DNA of 53,853 nt from Elusimicrobia bacterium GWB2_63_16 (GTDB lineage Bacteria > Elusimicrobiota > Elusimicrobia > Elusimicrobiales > UBA9959), in the NCBI GenBank assembly GCA_001799715.1, contig MGTZ01000021.1, forward strand, positions 51,846 through 105,698, written 5' to 3'. The stretch's first letter is position 1. Each line of letters starts with the position of its first letter. Shown here in pieces: positions 7,511 to 15,912 of the stretch. The notes below the pieces were generated by a model, which searched no databases, was not told the origin of the DNA, and saw nothing but the letters and a program-made list of their open reading frames with translations. A program made the translations under genes and the position numbers.

Positions 7511-8743
7511 ATGAACAAACTGTTAACCCTAGCCGCAGCCATCATCCTCGCCGCGGCGGTAAGCGCCCAGGCGTCGCAGAAGATCATAACCTTCGACAGC
7601 GCCTATAAGAGCGCCATCGAGAAGGGCATCGCCAACATCGGCGGCAAGGTCACCAGGAAGTTCGCCCTGGTGGACGCCGTGGTGGCCGTGTTCCCCGACG
7701 ATACCAAGGACGCCAGCATCTATTCCCTGCCCGGCGTCACCAACGTGGACGAGGACCGCTACATACGCTGGATCTCGGCCCCCGCCTCCATGAATTCCGT
7801 GCCGCTCCCCACCCTGGCGGGCGCCCTGGACATGATACGCACCGGCGAAGGCTGGGCGGCCCCCGCTTTCGGCGAGATACGCGCCGAAGTGGACCCTTCC
7901 GAGAAGGAGATCCCCTGGGGCGTGCGGCGCGTCAACGCGGCCGGCGCCTGGGACCTCACCGCCGGCAGGGGCGTGAAGGTGGCCGTTGTGGACACCGGCG
8001 TGGACTACAACCACCCCGACCTGGCCCCCAACTATAAAGGCGGCTACAACGCCGTCACCCCCGGCGCCTCCCCCCTCGACGACCAGGGGCACGGCACGCA
8101 CGTGTCGGGCACCATAGCGGCGGTAAAGGACAATAACGGCGTGGTGGGCGTGGCCCCGGCCGTGGACCTCTACGGCGTGAAAGTGCTGGACAAGAACGGT
8201 TCCGGCCAGTACTCCTGGATAGTCGCAGGCATCGAGTGGGCCATCCAGAACGGCATGCACGTCATCAATATGAGCCTCGGCGGCGGTTCCGGCACCGAAG
8301 CGATGAAGCAGGTAATGACGAAGGCGCATGAGGCCGGCGTGACGGTGGTCTGCGCTGCCGGCAACGACTCCGGCCCGGTGAACTATCCCGCCAAGTACCC
8401 GGAGGCCATAGCGGTCTCCGCTTCCGATTCCTCCGACAGGATAGCCTCTTTCTCCTCGCGCGGCGCCGAGATAGCCATCATCGCCCCCGGCGTAAGCGTC
8501 TACTCGACCAAGAAAGGCGGCGGCTACACCAGCATGTCCGGCACCTCTATGGCCTGCCCGCACGCGGCCGGCCTGGCCGCCCTCGCGGTGGGCGCCGGCG
8601 CCGAGGGTCCCGACGCGGTGCGCGCGGCCCTCAAGGCCGCCGCGGTCCCGCTGCCGAACCTCAAGCCCACCGACCAGGGCGCGGGCCTCGTGAACGCCGG
8701 CAAGATCAAGGAGAACGCCCTCTGGTACTACGAGATAAAGTAA
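7511..8743 (+). CDS. Secreted subtilisin-like serine protease (peptidase S8)
   Basis: A 410-residue preproprotease. Residues 1-22 are a signal peptide; about 23-85 look like an inhibitor I9-type propeptide. The catalytic triad is complete: Asp161 in VVDTGVD, His194 in HGTHVSG, Ser346 in GTSMACPHAAG, with oxyanion Asn285 in AAGND. A flexible stretch of about 50 residues (85-135) links prodomain and catalytic domain. There is no C-terminal sorting domain, so it is probably released or periplasmic after autoprocessing. Monocistronic: own promoter upstream, strong bidirectional terminator downstream. Substrate unknown; general protein degradation or processing of surface proteins are both possible. 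Confidence 0.93.
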   Translation: MNKLLTLAAAIILAAAVSAQASQKIITFDSAYKSAIEKGIANIGGKVTRKFALVDAVVAVFPDDTKDASIYSLPGVTNVDEDRYIRWISAPASMNSVPLPTLAGALDMIRTGEGWAAPAFGEIRAEVDPSEKEIPWGVRRVNAAGAWDLTAGRGVKVAVVDTGVDYNHPDLAPNYKGGYNAVTPGASPLDDQGHGTHVSGTIAAVKDNNGVVGVAPAVDLYGVKVLDKNGSGQYSWIVAGIEWAIQNGMHVINMSLGGGSGTEAMKQVMTKAHEAGVTVVCAAGNDSGPVNYPAKYPEAIAVSASDSSDRIASFSSRGAEIAIIAPGVSVYSTKKGGGYTSMSGTSMACPHAAGLAALAVGAGAEGPDAVRAALKAAAVPLPNLKPTDQGAGLVNAGKIKENALWYYEIK

Positions 8744-8760
8744 GCTCCGGGGCGCAAACA

Positions 8761-8790
8761 AAAACCCCGCGGCCAGGCCGCGGGGTTTTT
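8761..8790. terminator. Bidirectional intrinsic terminator
   Basis: AAAACCCCGCGG and CCGCGGGGTTTT form a GC-rich stem flanked by A- and T-runs. It lies between the convergent subtilase and the gene at 8814-9533 and should stop transcription from both sides. Confidence 0.9.
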
Positions 8791-8813
8791 TATTTATCGA
8801 GCTTCGGTACTTT

Positions 8814-9533
8814 TTACCAGCCGTAGCCCTCGCCGGTCAGCTGTTCCAGGCGCTGCTCCACTATCTTGGCCTTGCTGGCCTTGCGTTTCTCCAGGTTCTT
8901 CTTGAGCCTGCCTATCTCTTCTTCCATGTGCCTGGCGCGCATTTCCTGCCCCTTGCTCTTGAGGTCGAACAGCTCGCCCAGCACCACCTTCAGGCGCTCG
9001 CGTATGCTCTTCTTGTCAGAGTCGGAAGCCTTGTTGTACCTGAGGGAGAGCTCCTTGCTCTCGAACTCCAGCGCCAGCGCGCGCACGGCATCCTTCTCGA
9101 TGGTCTCGTCCTGCTGCATCCTGGCCATGGCGAACAGCTTGCCGGACATCTGCAGGACCATCTTGTACTTGGCGGGAGCGGTCTCTTTGAGATCCTCCAC
9201 CTTCTTGGCGAAGGCGGGATCGTGCTTCTTGATCACGCCCAGCACCTTCTCCTCGGGGAAGGAGCCGCCTTCCTTGCCCTGGCGCATCATCATCCGCTTC
9301 TTTACGAGCATCCGCTCCTGGTCCATGTCCTGGCCCTGACCGCGCTGCTGCATGCCGGGACCCATCTGGCCGCGGCCGCCCATGCCGGGGCGCATGCCGG
9401 ACTCGCCCGGGCCGTCTTCCATCATCTCCACTTCTTCCTCGTCCTCGGGCCCGGGGCCTTCCTGCGCGGCCGCGAAAGCCGGCGCGCAGAGCAGCGCCAG
9501 CGCCATGGTCCATAACGTAAGTTTCTTGTTCAT
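8814..9533 (-). CDS. Periplasmic Met/Gly-rich helical protein, probable target of the adjacent ECF sigma factor
   Basis: A 239-residue protein with signal peptide ending near AFAAAQ. After an acidic patch comes a Met/Gly/Gln-rich stretch (about residues 46-80: GMRPGMGGRGQMGPGM) and then a long charged helical region (about 95-235) with heptad-like spacing ending ERLKVVLGELFDLKSKGQEM and RLEQL. That LFDLK-helix pattern is seen in small periplasmic proteins encoded with ECF sigma factors. Met-rich motifs can bind Cu(I), but this is speculation. A good AAGGAGG Shine-Dalgarno precedes the start. Third gene after sigma and anti-sigma, 25 nt apart, so probably an envelope stress sensor or effector. 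No assigned family. Confidence 0.65.
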   Translation of the reverse strand: MNKKLTLWTMALALLCAPAFAAAQEGPGPEDEEEVEMMEDGPGESGMRPGMGGRGQMGPGMQQRGQGQDMDQERMLVKKRMMMRQGKEGGSFPEEKVLGVIKKHDPAFAKKVEDLKETAPAKYKMVLQMSGKLFAMARMQQDETIEKDAVRALALEFESKELSLRYNKASDSDKKSIRERLKVVLGELFDLKSKGQEMRARHMEEEIGRLKKNLEKRKASKAKIVEQRLEQLTGEGYGW

Positions 9534-9558
9534 ACCGCCTCCTTGTTAAAACCCCTCG

Positions 9559-10038
9559 CTAAACGTTTTTACTGAAATCCAGGCTCTCATCCTCCAGGTC
9601 GCTCAAGCCGTACTCCCAGTCGCCCTGCGCCGACAGCGCGTCGGCCTGCGCCTGGTACACGGAATATTCCACCGAGTCCAGGCCGGAGTCCAGGCCGCTG
9701 TTCCAGGCCAGGTCGGCGGCGGCCGTGCGGCCGGAGAAAGCGAAAACGAAAGCCATGGCCGAGGCCAGCGCGCCGGAGAGCAGCGCCTCCCCCCAGCTGA
9801 ACCTGAAGCCGCGGCGGCCCTCGGCGGCGGCGCGGGCGGCCCGCAGCACCGCCAGGACGGTATTGCGGGAAGGCTCGGCCTTGAAAGCGGAAAGGGCGCC
9901 GCCGGCGGCCCGCAACGCGGCCAGTTCCGCCCGGCAGGAGGCGCAACCCGGCAAATGCGCTTCCACCTCGGCCGCCAGCCCCTGGCCGGCCTCGCCGTAG
10001 GTGTAAAGTATAAGTTTCTCGCCGTATTCGCAGTTCAT
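9559..10038 (-). CDS. Zinc-finger (ZAS-type) membrane anti-sigma factor
   Basis: The frame opens at 10059, but the ATG at 10038 has a GGGAG Shine-Dalgarno at the right distance and gives the normal family start (MNCEYGEKL), so I use it: 159 residues. Cys3, His28, Cys32 and Cys35 (HLPGCASC) form the zinc-binding anti-sigma pattern HxxxCxxC. A single membrane helix (about 83-103) is followed by a short acidic periplasmic tail. It would hold the sigma factor encoded just upstream at the inner membrane until a periplasmic signal releases it. It is 38 nt after the sigma gene and 25 nt before the periplasmic protein gene, the usual sigma/anti-sigma/effector order. Confidence 0.85.
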   Translation of the reverse strand: MNCEYGEKLILYTYGEAGQGLAAEVEAHLPGCASCRAELAALRAAGGALSAFKAEPSRNTVLAVLRAARAAAEGRRGFRFSWGEALLSGALASAMAFVFAFSGRTAAADLAWNSGLDSGLDSVEYSVYQAQADALSAQGDWEYGLSDLEDESLDFSKNV

Positions 10039-10076
10039 AACCGTCTCCCGTATATACAACGCGCCGGCCCCCGTTT

Positions 10077-10649
10077 TTATTGCGCGTCCCCGCCCAGTTT
10101 TTCCCTGAGTCTGGCCGCGGCCCGGCTCATGCGCGCCAGCACCGTGCCTATGGGCACTTTCAGCGTTTCCGCTATTTCCTTAAAAGAAAGCTCCGAGTAA
10201 TGCCGCAGGTAGAAGACCTCCCGCTGGTCCGGGGACAGGGAGGCCAGCGCGGCGTCTATGCGGGCCGCCTCGGTCTTGCCGTAGAAGGCCTCTGCCGGCC
10301 CCGGCTCGGCCGAGGCCGTGAAGTCGGCGGGGCCGGGCTTGTCCCCGTCCCCGTACAGCGACACCTCGCCGCGCGCGGAGCCCCGTCTGAAATGGTCCAT
10401 CGCGGCGTTTCGGGCCACCGTGAACAGCCAGGCCTTGAACTTCTCGCGCTCGTTGTAGGCGCCCGGGTTGCGCACCAGCTTCAGGAATACCTCCTGGAAC
10501 AGGTCCTCGGCCGCGTCGCGGCGGCCGGTCAGGCGCAACAGGTAGCCGAACAGGGCAGCCTGGTGGCGCTGCATCAGCAGCCCCAGGGCCTCGGCGTCCC
10601 CGGCCTTGAAGGCGGAGACCAGTTCGGGATCGGTGTTTTCTTCGGACAT
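10077..10649 (-). CDS. ECF-type RNA polymerase sigma factor
   Basis: A 190-residue group 4 sigma factor. Region 2 covers about residues 15-90 (LFGYLLRLTGRRDAAEDLFQ, then FKAWLFTVARNAAMDHFRR, the DNA-melting and -10 recognition helices). A variable linker of about 35 residues follows, and region 4 covers about 130-185 (LSPDQREVFYLRHYSELSF, then the helix-turn-helix KEIAETLKVPIGTVLARM for the -35 element). Region 3 is absent, as expected. It heads an operon with its own anti-sigma, so autoregulation is likely. No clear Shine-Dalgarno precedes the ATG. Target genes are unknown; the adjacent periplasmic protein gene is the obvious candidate. Confidence 0.92.
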   Translation of the reverse strand: MSEENTDPELVSAFKAGDAEALGLLMQRHQAALFGYLLRLTGRRDAAEDLFQEVFLKLVRNPGAYNEREKFKAWLFTVARNAAMDHFRRGSARGEVSLYGDGDKPGPADFTASAEPGPAEAFYGKTEAARIDAALASLSPDQREVFYLRHYSELSFKEIAETLKVPIGTVLARMSRAAARLREKLGGDAQ

Positions 10650-10754
10650 TATAGGCCGCGGTTAAACAACACGGCGGCCGCTCCTTTTATCGTGGCCCCG
10701 CCAGCGTTGCCTTACAGTATACTCCCTTATTCTATACTCTCCCCATAATTTCAT

Positions 10755-10768
10755 ACGATATATATCGT
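10755..10768. promoter_or_regulatory. 14-nt perfect palindrome next to the SpoIID gene start
   Basis: ACGATATATATCGT is self-complementary and ends 1 nt before the GTG at 10770, in the divergent region between the ECF sigma gene and the TPR-SpoIID gene. It could be an operator. It also contains TATATA 5 nt before the GTG, so it may double as a -10 element for a leaderless transcript. Confidence 0.4.
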
Positions 10769-10769
10769 C

Positions 10770-12833
10770 GTGCGGAAAATCAATCTTATTCTTTTATTTC
10801 TCCTGTTACAATCCCGGGCCGTTTTCGCCGCCCCGGACCCCTACGCCCTTTACCTCAAAGGAGACCTGCGCCTGGCCGCCTCGGCCTATATGGCGCTGGC
10901 CGCGGAAAATCCCGCCGACGCCAGGCCGCTGCAGAACGCCGCCATGTCGCTGCGCCAGGCCGGCCGCTACCCCGAAGCCGCCGCCGCGCTGGTGCGCGCC
11001 CTGGAGCGCGAGCCGCACGCCCCCGACATCTACTCGGAGCTGGGCTGGCTGCGCTTCCACCAGGCCGACTACGACGGCGCGCGCTCGGCCTTCGAGACGG
11101 CCATCCGCATACAGTCGCTGCACGCCCGCGCCGAGCTGGGCCTCGCCAGCGTCTACGCCAACCTCGAGGACAAAACCCGCACGCTGGAGCATCTGGAAAA
11201 ATACCGCCAGCTCAGGCCCGACTTTTCCGGCGTGGATTATATCCTGGCCTGGAACTACACCAATTTCAACATGCACCGGGAAGCCGAGGAAGCCCTGATA
11301 GAGGCCCTGCGCAAGGACCCGTCCTTCACCGAGGCCCGCCTGCCGCTGGCCGGCATCTACGCCCGGCAGGGCAAGTTCGACGAGGCCTGGAACCAGTACC
11401 ACCGCGTGCTCTCCTACGCGCCCGGCCACCCGGTGGCCTCCAAGATGATGAAGGTGCTGGAGGGCAAGCTCAGCAAGCAGCCCGAGGAGATACGCCCGCC
11501 CTTCCGCATCACCAAGCCGCTGGTGATGGAGCCCGTGGACGCCCTGGCGAGCCTTTCCGACTCGGTGCGCATACGCGTGGGCATAGGCACCACCGCCACC
11601 GGCAAGCAGGGCGCGAATAACCTGCTAAAAATAAAATCCTTCGAAGGCCTCACCGTGACCGGCAAGGCCAGCAGAAAACTTTTCGCGACGATACCGCCCG
11701 ACCAGGCCTGGACCGTGGAGGCCGAGGACGGCAAGGTGGCGCTCAAGGACCCGGCCGGCACCGTATACGGGCGCTTCGCGGGGCCCATACTGGTTAAACC
11801 CGGCAAGCCGGAGGGGACGGTGATCTTCGACGCCTCCGCCAAGACCAGGAATCCCTTCTTCCGCTGGTCGGACCGGCAGTACCGCGGCTACGTTGAGCTT
11901 TACCCCAACGGCAGCCGCGGCATAGGCGTGGTCAACGTGGTGGAGAACGAGCTGTACCTGCTGGGCGTGGTGCCGAGCGAAGTGGCGCCGCAATGGCCGT
12001 TCGAGTCGCTCAAGGCGCAGGCCGTGATAGCCCGCACGCAGGTGCTCATCCGCCGGGCGCGCGGCGGCATACACAAGAAGGACGGCTACCATCTCTGCGA
12101 CGGCCAGCATTGCCAGGCCTACAAGGGCAAATCCATAGAAGCCAACACCACCACCCGCGCGGTGGTGGACACCGAGGGCGAGATCCTCACCTACCGCGGC
12201 CGCCCGGCCTATACCTTCTACCACTCCAACTGCGGCGGCTGGATACAGGCCTCCAAGGAAGTCACCGGCTGGGGCGATTCCCCCTACCTGGTCACCAAGG
12301 CCGACGGCGACCCCGGCAAGGCCGAAGCCCCGCGCGACCCCTGGGAATGGCATTTATGGATAACCGGCAACCCGCCGGCCAACTGCAATTACCCCGGCCG
12401 GGTACGCGCCTCGGAATACCGCTGGATGAAGATCATCCGCCAGAAGGACATGACCTTCCGCATCAACAAGGATTATTCGGTGGGCGAGATAATCAACATC
12501 ATACCGCTGCGCCGCAGCCCGTCGGGCAACGTCAACGGCCTGCGCGTGGTGGGCACCCGGCGCACCGTGGACGTGACCCGCGAGCATCTGATCCGCAATT
12601 TGCTGGGCTTCAGTTCCCTCAAGAGCACTCTGTTCGAGATAGAGGTCAACCGCCACAAGAACGGCAAGGTGCGCAACTACTGGATCTACGGCGGCGGCTG
12701 GGGCCACGCCATCGGCCTGTGCCAGAGCGGCGCCGCCGGCCTGGCCGGTAAGTACGACAAGAGCTACAAGGATATCCTGGAATTCTACTTCCCCGGCACC
12801 AACATCCGCCGCATCAAATACGTTAAGAAGTAG
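10770..12833 (+). CDS. Secreted TPR protein with SpoIID/LytB-type amidase-enhancer domain
   Basis: A 687-residue protein from a GTG start with no Shine-Dalgarno. Residues 1-20 are a signal peptide. About 25-235 hold five or six tetratricopeptide repeats (for example PDIYSELGWLRFHQADYDGA). After a beta-rich linker, about 370-680 form a SpoIID domain: VVENELYLLGVVPSEVAPQW, ALKAQAVIARTQ-like LKAQAVIARTQVL, the substrate-groove segment YHSNCGGWI, and the terminal GWGHAIGLCQSGAAGLA. SpoIID-type proteins are lytic transglycosylases that act on denuded peptidoglycan; in non-sporulating bacteria they modify the envelope. The TPR half probably docks it to a partner. It ends in a TAG that is part of the inverted repeat at 12831-12916. 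Confidence 0.85.
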   Translation: MRKINLILLFLLLQSRAVFAAPDPYALYLKGDLRLAASAYMALAAENPADARPLQNAAMSLRQAGRYPEAAAALVRALEREPHAPDIYSELGWLRFHQADYDGARSAFETAIRIQSLHARAELGLASVYANLEDKTRTLEHLEKYRQLRPDFSGVDYILAWNYTNFNMHREAEEALIEALRKDPSFTEARLPLAGIYARQGKFDEAWNQYHRVLSYAPGHPVASKMMKVLEGKLSKQPEEIRPPFRITKPLVMEPVDALASLSDSVRIRVGIGTTATGKQGANNLLKIKSFEGLTVTGKASRKLFATIPPDQAWTVEAEDGKVALKDPAGTVYGRFAGPILVKPGKPEGTVIFDASAKTRNPFFRWSDRQYRGYVELYPNGSRGIGVVNVVENELYLLGVVPSEVAPQWPFESLKAQAVIARTQVLIRRARGGIHKKDGYHLCDGQHCQAYKGKSIEANTTTRAVVDTEGEILTYRGRPAYTFYHSNCGGWIQASKEVTGWGDSPYLVTKADGDPGKAEAPRDPWEWHLWITGNPPANCNYPGRVRASEYRWMKIIRQKDMTFRINKDYSVGEIINIIPLRRSPSGNVNGLRVVGTRRTVDVTREHLIRNLLGFSSLKSTLFEIEVNRHKNGKVRNYWIYGGGWGHAIGLCQSGAAGLAGKYDKSYKDILEFYFPGTNIRRIKYVKK

Positions 12834-12916
12834 GGGACGCTGCTTCCTAACTTCCTAACCCATAGCGTTACATTAGGGGCGCTGAAAATTAGGAAGTTAG
12901 GAAGCAGCGTCCCCTA
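12831..12916. repeat. Perfect inverted repeat A (28-nt arms) supplying stop codons to both convergent genes
   Basis: The left arm (12831-12858, starting TAGGGGACGCTGC) is the exact reverse complement of the right arm (12889-12916, ending GCAGCGTCCCCTA), separated by 30 nt. Each arm contains CTTCCTAA twice in tandem. The outer TAG on each side is the stop codon of the SpoIID gene on the plus strand and of korB on the minus strand. No T-run follows, so it is unlike a plain terminator. It shares only its GGGGAC tip with the elements at 18965-19057 and 43376-43415. Confidence 0.9.
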
Positions 12917-13912
12917 TTTTATTTCCCAGGCATCGGGGCCGGAGAGCAGGGTCTCCAGCTCGTGTTCCTTTGTGTTCCCCACGGGCTTGACCTGCTCGTA
13001 GTACAGCTCCTCGAAAGAGGGCTTGCCGGTGGCGCGGAAGACGCCCAGCGGCACCGGGAAAGCGGGCTGGGAGAGGCCGCTGATCAGGTAGGCCATCTCG
13101 GCGTTGGTCTCGTCGTAGACGGCGATGTCCGCCGGCGGCCGGCCGGGCTCGAAGGCCACCACTTCGGGCCGGAAATTCCTGAAGACTATCCCCCTGTCCT
13201 TCTTGGTCCCGTACACCAGCGGCTTGCCGTGTTCCACGCGCAGCAGCACGTCCTCGCGGGTGGCGGGGTCCTTGAGCGGGTCGAACTCCTTGTCGGAGAA
13301 AGGCACGCATTTCTGGAAGATCTCCACGAAGGTGGTGCCGTTATGCCGGGCCGCCCGCTCCAGGATGGCGGTGGTGCCGGGGATATCGTTGTCTATGCCG
13401 CGGGCCACGAAGGTGCAGTCCAGGCCGACGGCGAAGCGGGCCGGGTTGAACGGGTAATCTATAGACCCCGCCGGCGTGCTCTTGGTCTTGGTGCCGGGCT
13501 GGGTGGTGGGCGAGGCCTGGCCCTTGGTCAGCGCGTAGATGCGGTTGTTGAACAGCACTATCTTGAGGCCGATGTTGCGGCGGATGGCGTGCATCATGTG
13601 GTTGCCGCCGATGGACAGGCCGTCGCCGTCGCCGGTGATCACCCAGACCGCCAGGTCCGGGTTGGAGAGCTTCACGCCGGAGGCCACCGCGGCCGCGCGG
13701 CCGTGGATGGAATGGAAGCCGTAAGTATTGACGTAATACGGGAAGCGGCTGGAGCAGCCGATGCCGGAGATGACGGCATACTTCTCGTGCGGCAGGCCCA
13801 TGCCGGCGAACACCTTCTGCATCATGTTCAGGATGGCGAAGTCGCCGCAGCCGGGGCACCACTTCACGGGCAGGTTGGAGGAAAAATCCTTGGCGGTAAG
13901 TTTGAGTTCCAT
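12914..13912 (-). CDS. korB: 2-oxoacid:ferredoxin oxidoreductase, beta subunit (probable 2-oxoglutarate type)
   Basis: A 332-residue subunit that binds thiamine diphosphate and a [4Fe-4S] cluster. Cys19 and Cys22 (WCPGCGDF), Cys53 (GIGCSSRF) and Cys202 (FQKCVPF) match the four cluster ligands of two-subunit KorB enzymes. GDGDGLSIGGNH (from 95) is the thiamine-Mg motif, followed by NNRIYALTKGQASPTT. With KorA it oxidises 2-oxoglutarate and CoA to succinyl-CoA and CO2, reducing ferredoxin, or runs in reverse. It follows korA by 1 nt. No separate ferredoxin-like delta subunit is present, as in the KorAB type. Specificity for 2-oxoglutarate rather than pyruvate is inferred mainly from the divergent sucCD genes. 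Confidence 0.9.
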   Translation of the reverse strand: MELKLTAKDFSSNLPVKWCPGCGDFAILNMMQKVFAGMGLPHEKYAVISGIGCSSRFPYYVNTYGFHSIHGRAAAVASGVKLSNPDLAVWVITGDGDGLSIGGNHMMHAIRRNIGLKIVLFNNRIYALTKGQASPTTQPGTKTKSTPAGSIDYPFNPARFAVGLDCTFVARGIDNDIPGTTAILERAARHNGTTFVEIFQKCVPFSDKEFDPLKDPATREDVLLRVEHGKPLVYGTKKDRGIVFRNFRPEVVAFEPGRPPADIAVYDETNAEMAYLISGLSQPAFPVPLGVFRATGKPSFEELYYEQVKPVGNTKEHELETLLSGPDAWEIK

Positions 13913-13913
13913 A

Positions 13914-15767
13914 TTATTTCCCTAGGACCTCCTTTATCTTGGCGAGTATTTCGTCGGAGTTCAGCGGCTGGCCCTGCACCTTGTTGAGGCCTATGGGTTC
14001 GGCCAGGTACTCCGCGCGCAGGAGCAGGCGCAGCTGACCCGTGTTCTCCTCGGGCACCAGCACCCGGCGGAAGCGCTTCAGGATGCCGCCGAGGTCCGGC
14101 GGCAGCGGCCAGAGGTTGCGGATATGCGCCGAGGAGACGGCCAGGCCGGCCTTGCGGGCCTCGCCCATGGCCTCGGTGATGGCGCCGTAGGTAGACCCCC
14201 AGCCCAGCACCAGCAGCTCTCCGGCCTCGGGGCCGTTGATCTTTGTCGGCGGGATCTCACGGGTTATCCCCGCTATCTTGGCGGCGCGGATGTCCGTCAT
14301 CCGCTGGTGATTCTCCGGGTCGTAGCTGATGGCCCCGGTATCCTCGGCCTTCTCCAGGCCGCCTATGCGGTGCTCATAGCCTTTCAGGCCTGGCCAGGCC
14401 CAGGGCCTGGCCAGGGTTACCGGGTCGCGCCGGTAAGGCTTGAAGTCCTCCGGCGCGGGCAGCGGCGGCAGGTCGAATTTGGGCAGCTCGGACAGCTTCG
14501 GTATGCGGAAAGGCTCGGAGCCGTTGGACAGGTAGGAATTGGACAGCACTATCACCGGGGTCATGTACTTGACGGCCAGGCGGGCGGCCTCCAGCGTGGT
14601 GGTGAAGCAGTCCGCCGGCGAGCTGGCGGCCAGCACCGGCAGCGGGCTCTCGCCGTGGCGGCCGAACACGGCCTGCAGCAGGTCGCTCTGCTCGGTCTTG
14701 GTGGGCAGGCCGGTGGAAGGGCCGCCGCGCTGCACGTCCACTATCACCATGGGCAGTTCCGTTATAACGCCGAGGCCTATGGCCTCTATCTTCAGCGACA
14801 GGCCCGGGCCGCTGGTGCCGGTGGCGGCGAGCTCGCCGGCAAAGGCCGCGCCCACGGTGGCGCACATGGCCGCTATCTCATCCTCGGCCTGGAACACCAC
14901 CACGTCGTTGGCGCGGTGCCTGGAGAGCGTCTGCAGGATCTCGGTGGCCGGGGTGATGGGGTAGGAGCCGTAGAACAGCTTCTTTTTCAGCAATTTGGCG
15001 GCGGTGATCAGCGCGTAGGCGGCGGCTTCGTTGCCGGTCAGGTTGCGGTATTTGCCGGGGGCGACGGAGCTTTTCCTGGTCTGGAAGCGCGCGTCGAAGA
15101 TCTCGGTGGTCTCGGCGTAATCGTAGCCGGCCTCCAGCGCCAGGACATTGGCCGCGGCCAGGGCCGGGCTCTTGCCGAACTTGGCGCCGATGCGCTCCTT
15201 GGTGGGGCCCAGCGGCAGGCCGTACATCCAGAACAGGATGCCCAGCATGTAGAAATTCTTGCATTTGAGGACCTGGGCCTTCTGCAGGCCGGAATCCTTC
15301 AGCGCGTTCTCGGTCAGCGCGTTGGCGGGCACGGCTATCACGCGGTAATTGTCCAGAGAGCCGTCCTCCAGCGGGTTGGCCTTGTAGCCGGCCTTGTCCA
15401 GCGCCGACTGCGCGAAGGCGTCGGAGTTGGCGATGATGACGGAGCCCTTGTCGAGGTTCTTCAGGTTCACGGCCAGCGCGGCGGGATTCATGACCACCAG
15501 CACGTTGGGCCGGTTGCCGGGGGTCATCACGGAGTCGTCGCCGAAGGAGATCTGGAAGCCGCTGACGCCCGACAGCGAACCGGCCGGGGCGCGGATCTCG
15601 GCCGGGTAATCCGGCAGGGTGCTGAGATCGTTGCCGGCCACCGCGGTGGCGCTGGCGAACTGGCTGCCCACCAGCTGTATGCCGTCCCCCGAGTCCCCGG
15701 CGAAGCGCACGGTGACCGAACTGAGCTCGCTGACGTTTACGTTTCTTTCTTTCCCCGCTTCGCTCAT
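13914..15767 (-). CDS. korA: 2-oxoacid:ferredoxin oxidoreductase, fused gamma-alpha subunit
   Basis: The frame is open from 15839, but the ATG at 15767 has a GAGAGG Shine-Dalgarno and gives a natural start, MSEAGKERN: 617 residues. The first ~190 residues are the gamma domain (FAGDSGDGIQLVG, then PAEIRAPAGS). From about 240 comes the alpha domain, with GNEAAAYALITAAKLL, SYPITPATEIL, AEDEIAA and VDVQRGGPSTGLPTKTEQ, the hallmarks of the KorA substrate- and thiamine-binding half. Gamma-alpha fusion is normal for two-subunit enzymes. The gene is divergent from sucCD across 145 nt, so the complex and succinyl-CoA synthetase are likely co-regulated. Confidence 0.92.
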   Translation of the reverse strand: MSEAGKERNVNVSELSSVTVRFAGDSGDGIQLVGSQFASATAVAGNDLSTLPDYPAEIRAPAGSLSGVSGFQISFGDDSVMTPGNRPNVLVVMNPAALAVNLKNLDKGSVIIANSDAFAQSALDKAGYKANPLEDGSLDNYRVIAVPANALTENALKDSGLQKAQVLKCKNFYMLGILFWMYGLPLGPTKERIGAKFGKSPALAAANVLALEAGYDYAETTEIFDARFQTRKSSVAPGKYRNLTGNEAAAYALITAAKLLKKKLFYGSYPITPATEILQTLSRHRANDVVVFQAEDEIAAMCATVGAAFAGELAATGTSGPGLSLKIEAIGLGVITELPMVIVDVQRGGPSTGLPTKTEQSDLLQAVFGRHGESPLPVLAASSPADCFTTTLEAARLAVKYMTPVIVLSNSYLSNGSEPFRIPKLSELPKFDLPPLPAPEDFKPYRRDPVTLARPWAWPGLKGYEHRIGGLEKAEDTGAISYDPENHQRMTDIRAAKIAGITREIPPTKINGPEAGELLVLGWGSTYGAITEAMGEARKAGLAVSSAHIRNLWPLPPDLGGILKRFRRVLVPEENTGQLRLLLRAEYLAEPIGLNKVQGQPLNSDEILAKIKEVLGK

Positions 15768-15839
15768 TTTGGTACCTCTCAGGACCCGAAAAAGAGGCTC
15801 GAAAACGCCGCTTTTTTTCGGCTTTACCTTGAAGCCCAA

Positions 15840-15864
15840 ATTATACTACAAATTGTCTTATAAT
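15840..15864. promoter_or_regulatory. Divergent -10 elements between korAB and sucCD
   Basis: A minus-strand TATAAT (15845-15840) would start transcription about 66 nt before korA, and a plus-strand TATAAT (15859-15864) about 42 nt before sucC. Neither has a good -35 at 16-18 nt, so positive control or a different sigma factor is possible. The two -10 boxes are only 13 nt apart and the promoters should interfere with each other. Confidence 0.5.
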
Positions 15865-15912
15865 TGACTATAGCGCGGCAGGCGCCGCGCCCGGCTTTCC
15901 CAAGGAGATTTA

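Noticed and set aside
10077-10655. TATAAT overlapping the sigma gene ATG as its promoter
   Set aside because: The hexamer runs into the start codon, which would put +1 inside the gene, and no -35 fits; it is probably chance.
12859-12888. Inverted repeats as ordinary intrinsic terminators
   Set aside because: None of the three has a T-run after the stem on either strand, unlike the true terminators at 8761, 37603, 44410 and 52076, and their arms are much longer.
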